Below are positions 6,805-7,071 of a DNA stretch of 7,071 nucleotides, one piece after another. The position numbers were made by a program, and so were the translations under genes. The notes under the pieces were generated by a model. The model saw only the letters and a program-made list of their open reading frames with translations, did not search any database and had not been told where the DNA came from. Source of the stretch: Candidatus Electrothrix marina. GTDB taxonomy: Bacteria; Desulfobacterota; Desulfobulbia; Desulfobulbales; Desulfobulbaceae. The stretch covers positions 1 to 7,071 of the forward strand of contig MTKS01000076.1 in NCBI GenBank assembly GCA_004028495.1, read 5' to 3'. Each line of letters begins with the position of its first letter. Position 1 is the stretch's first letter.

Positions 6805-6838
6805 GTATAATTATACATGTTTCTTAAAAAAATCCAAA
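6805..6838 (-). promoter_or_regulatory. Possible promoter with palindromic -10 region upstream of the activase gene
   Basis: The minus strand carries a perfect TATAAT (6815-6810) with a weak TTTGGA 17 nt upstream (6838-6833). The -10 lies inside the perfect palindrome GTATAATTATAC (6805-6816), so TATAAT occurs on both strands. A start near 6803 would give a leader of about 65 nt before the activase ATG. The AT-rich setting makes a chance match possible, and the -35 is poor. Confidence 0.35.
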
Positions 6839-6851
6839 GGATGTTATCAGA

Positions 6852-6965
6852 TCACACCGAATTCTTTGCAGCCGGATTATCCTCTGCAAAAAAGCGGGGG
6901 TACTGCTGAAAAACAGCCGTTCCATCATGAGCAACAGAACCCTGCCTAAACCTGACCACAGTCAT
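6852..6965 (-). CDS. Possible 37-residue small protein, unrecognised
   Basis: ATG 6965 is preceded by a perfect AAGGAGG (6975-6969), but with only 3 nt between them, which is shorter than usual. The peptide begins MTVVRFRQGSVAHDG and ends NPAAKNSV at TGA 6852-6854. It has no membrane helix, no cysteines and no motif known to me. It overlaps the end of another weak small ORF in a different frame, so at most one of the two is likely real. Confidence 0.25.
   Translation of the reverse strand: MTVVRFRQGSVAHDGTAVFQQYPRFFAEDNPAAKNSV
6865..6890. repeat. Inverted repeat upstream of the operon
   Basis: TTTGCAG (6865-6871) and CTGCAAA (6884-6890) form a 7-bp stem with a 12-nt loop. No T-run follows on the minus strand, so it is not a clear terminator. 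It could be an operator-like dyad just upstream of the possible promoter. Confidence 0.3.
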
Positions 6966-7017
6966 TTTCCTCCTTGACCTTTTTCTCGACCGCGTTTAAA
7001 ATTTCGACCAGAGTCAT
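6946..7017 (-). CDS. Possible 23-residue peptide overlapping the upstream gene's stop
   Basis: Its ATG (7017-7015) shares one base with the TAA stop of the upstream gene (TAATG), a typical arrangement for translational coupling. The peptide starts MTLVEILNAVEKKVKEE, which is amphipathic and helix-like, and ends DCGQV before TAG 6948-6946. There is no ribosome binding site of its own. It may be a real short peptide, the start of a gene broken just downstream, or chance. Confidence 0.3.
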   Translation of the reverse strand: MTLVEILNAVEKKVKEENDCGQV

Positions 7018-7070
7018 TATTCAATATAATGTTGTGCAAGGACCTCGGCCTCTATACGCCGGGAACGGTC
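7017..7070 (-). CDS. C-terminal end of an unrecognised upstream gene (partial)
   Basis: An open frame enters from the right edge and ends ...RRIEAEVLAQHYIE at TAA 7019-7017. The composition looks like a genuine helical protein end, but 17 residues are too few to assign a family. Its strand matches the operon downstream. The 278 nt to the activase start make membership in the same transcript uncertain. Confidence 0.45.
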   Translation of the reverse strand, partial: DRSRRIEAEVLAQHYIE

Positions 7071-7071
7071 A

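Noticed and set aside
6946..6948. Read-through (pyrrolysine) of the TAG ending the 23-residue peptide
   Set aside because: Only six more codons follow before TGA, with no family resemblance. The activase's link to methylamine-type enzymes alone is not enough.
1..7071. CRISPR arrays, tRNA or rRNA genes, insertion sequences
   Set aside because: No regularly spaced repeats, tRNA-like folds, rRNA sequence or transposase motifs were seen.

Overview
The window looks like part of the chromosome of an anaerobic, respiring Gram-negative bacterium. A Desulfobacterota-type lineage (sulfate reducers or Desulfobulbales relatives) would fit the mix of multiheme c-type cytochromes, a rubredoxin-linked flavoprotein and a ferredoxin/ASKHA activase. 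This placement is inferred from gene content only; there is no rRNA or other marker gene.

Layout: on the + strand, positions 2-492 hold the C-terminal end of a TraB/PrgY-family membrane protein, interrupted by an apparent one-base frameshift near 326-334. A perfect 12-bp hairpin (542-570) separates it from a convergent minus-strand gene run. Read in the direction of transcription (right to left), that run is: the last 17 codons of an unrecognised gene at the right edge; a 275-bp stretch with two weak small ORFs, a palindrome and a possible promoter; a 2Fe-2S/ASKHA reductive activase-like protein (6738-4726); a rubredoxin/FMN glutamate-synthase-core protein (4662-3328); and two tandem paralogous membrane-anchored multiheme cytochromes (3308-1980 and 1974-589). 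Gaps are 63, 19 and 5 nt, so the four genes probably form one operon.

The most interesting part is the cytochrome pair. Each protein has four predicted transmembrane helices followed by a string of about 75-residue c-heme modules. Seven of the eight modules share exact spacing: the heme His, a Trp 15 residues later and a Met 22 residues later. The third module of both proteins uses CSAGCH (CX3CH) instead of CXXCH, yet keeps the His/Trp/Met spacing. The charge pattern of the membrane loops puts the hemes in the periplasm. From memory, the first module and the overall plan resemble PscC, the membrane-anchored cytochrome c-551 of green sulfur bacterial reaction centres, but here with four heme modules and no photosynthetic genes in view.

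How the genes work together is not shown by the sequence. A reasonable inference is a redox module: two cytoplasmic proteins carrying 2Fe-2S, rubredoxin-type iron, FMN and a 3Fe-4S-type cluster, co-transcribed with two membrane proteins that could move electrons between the quinone pool and periplasmic carriers. The set is not a system I can name.
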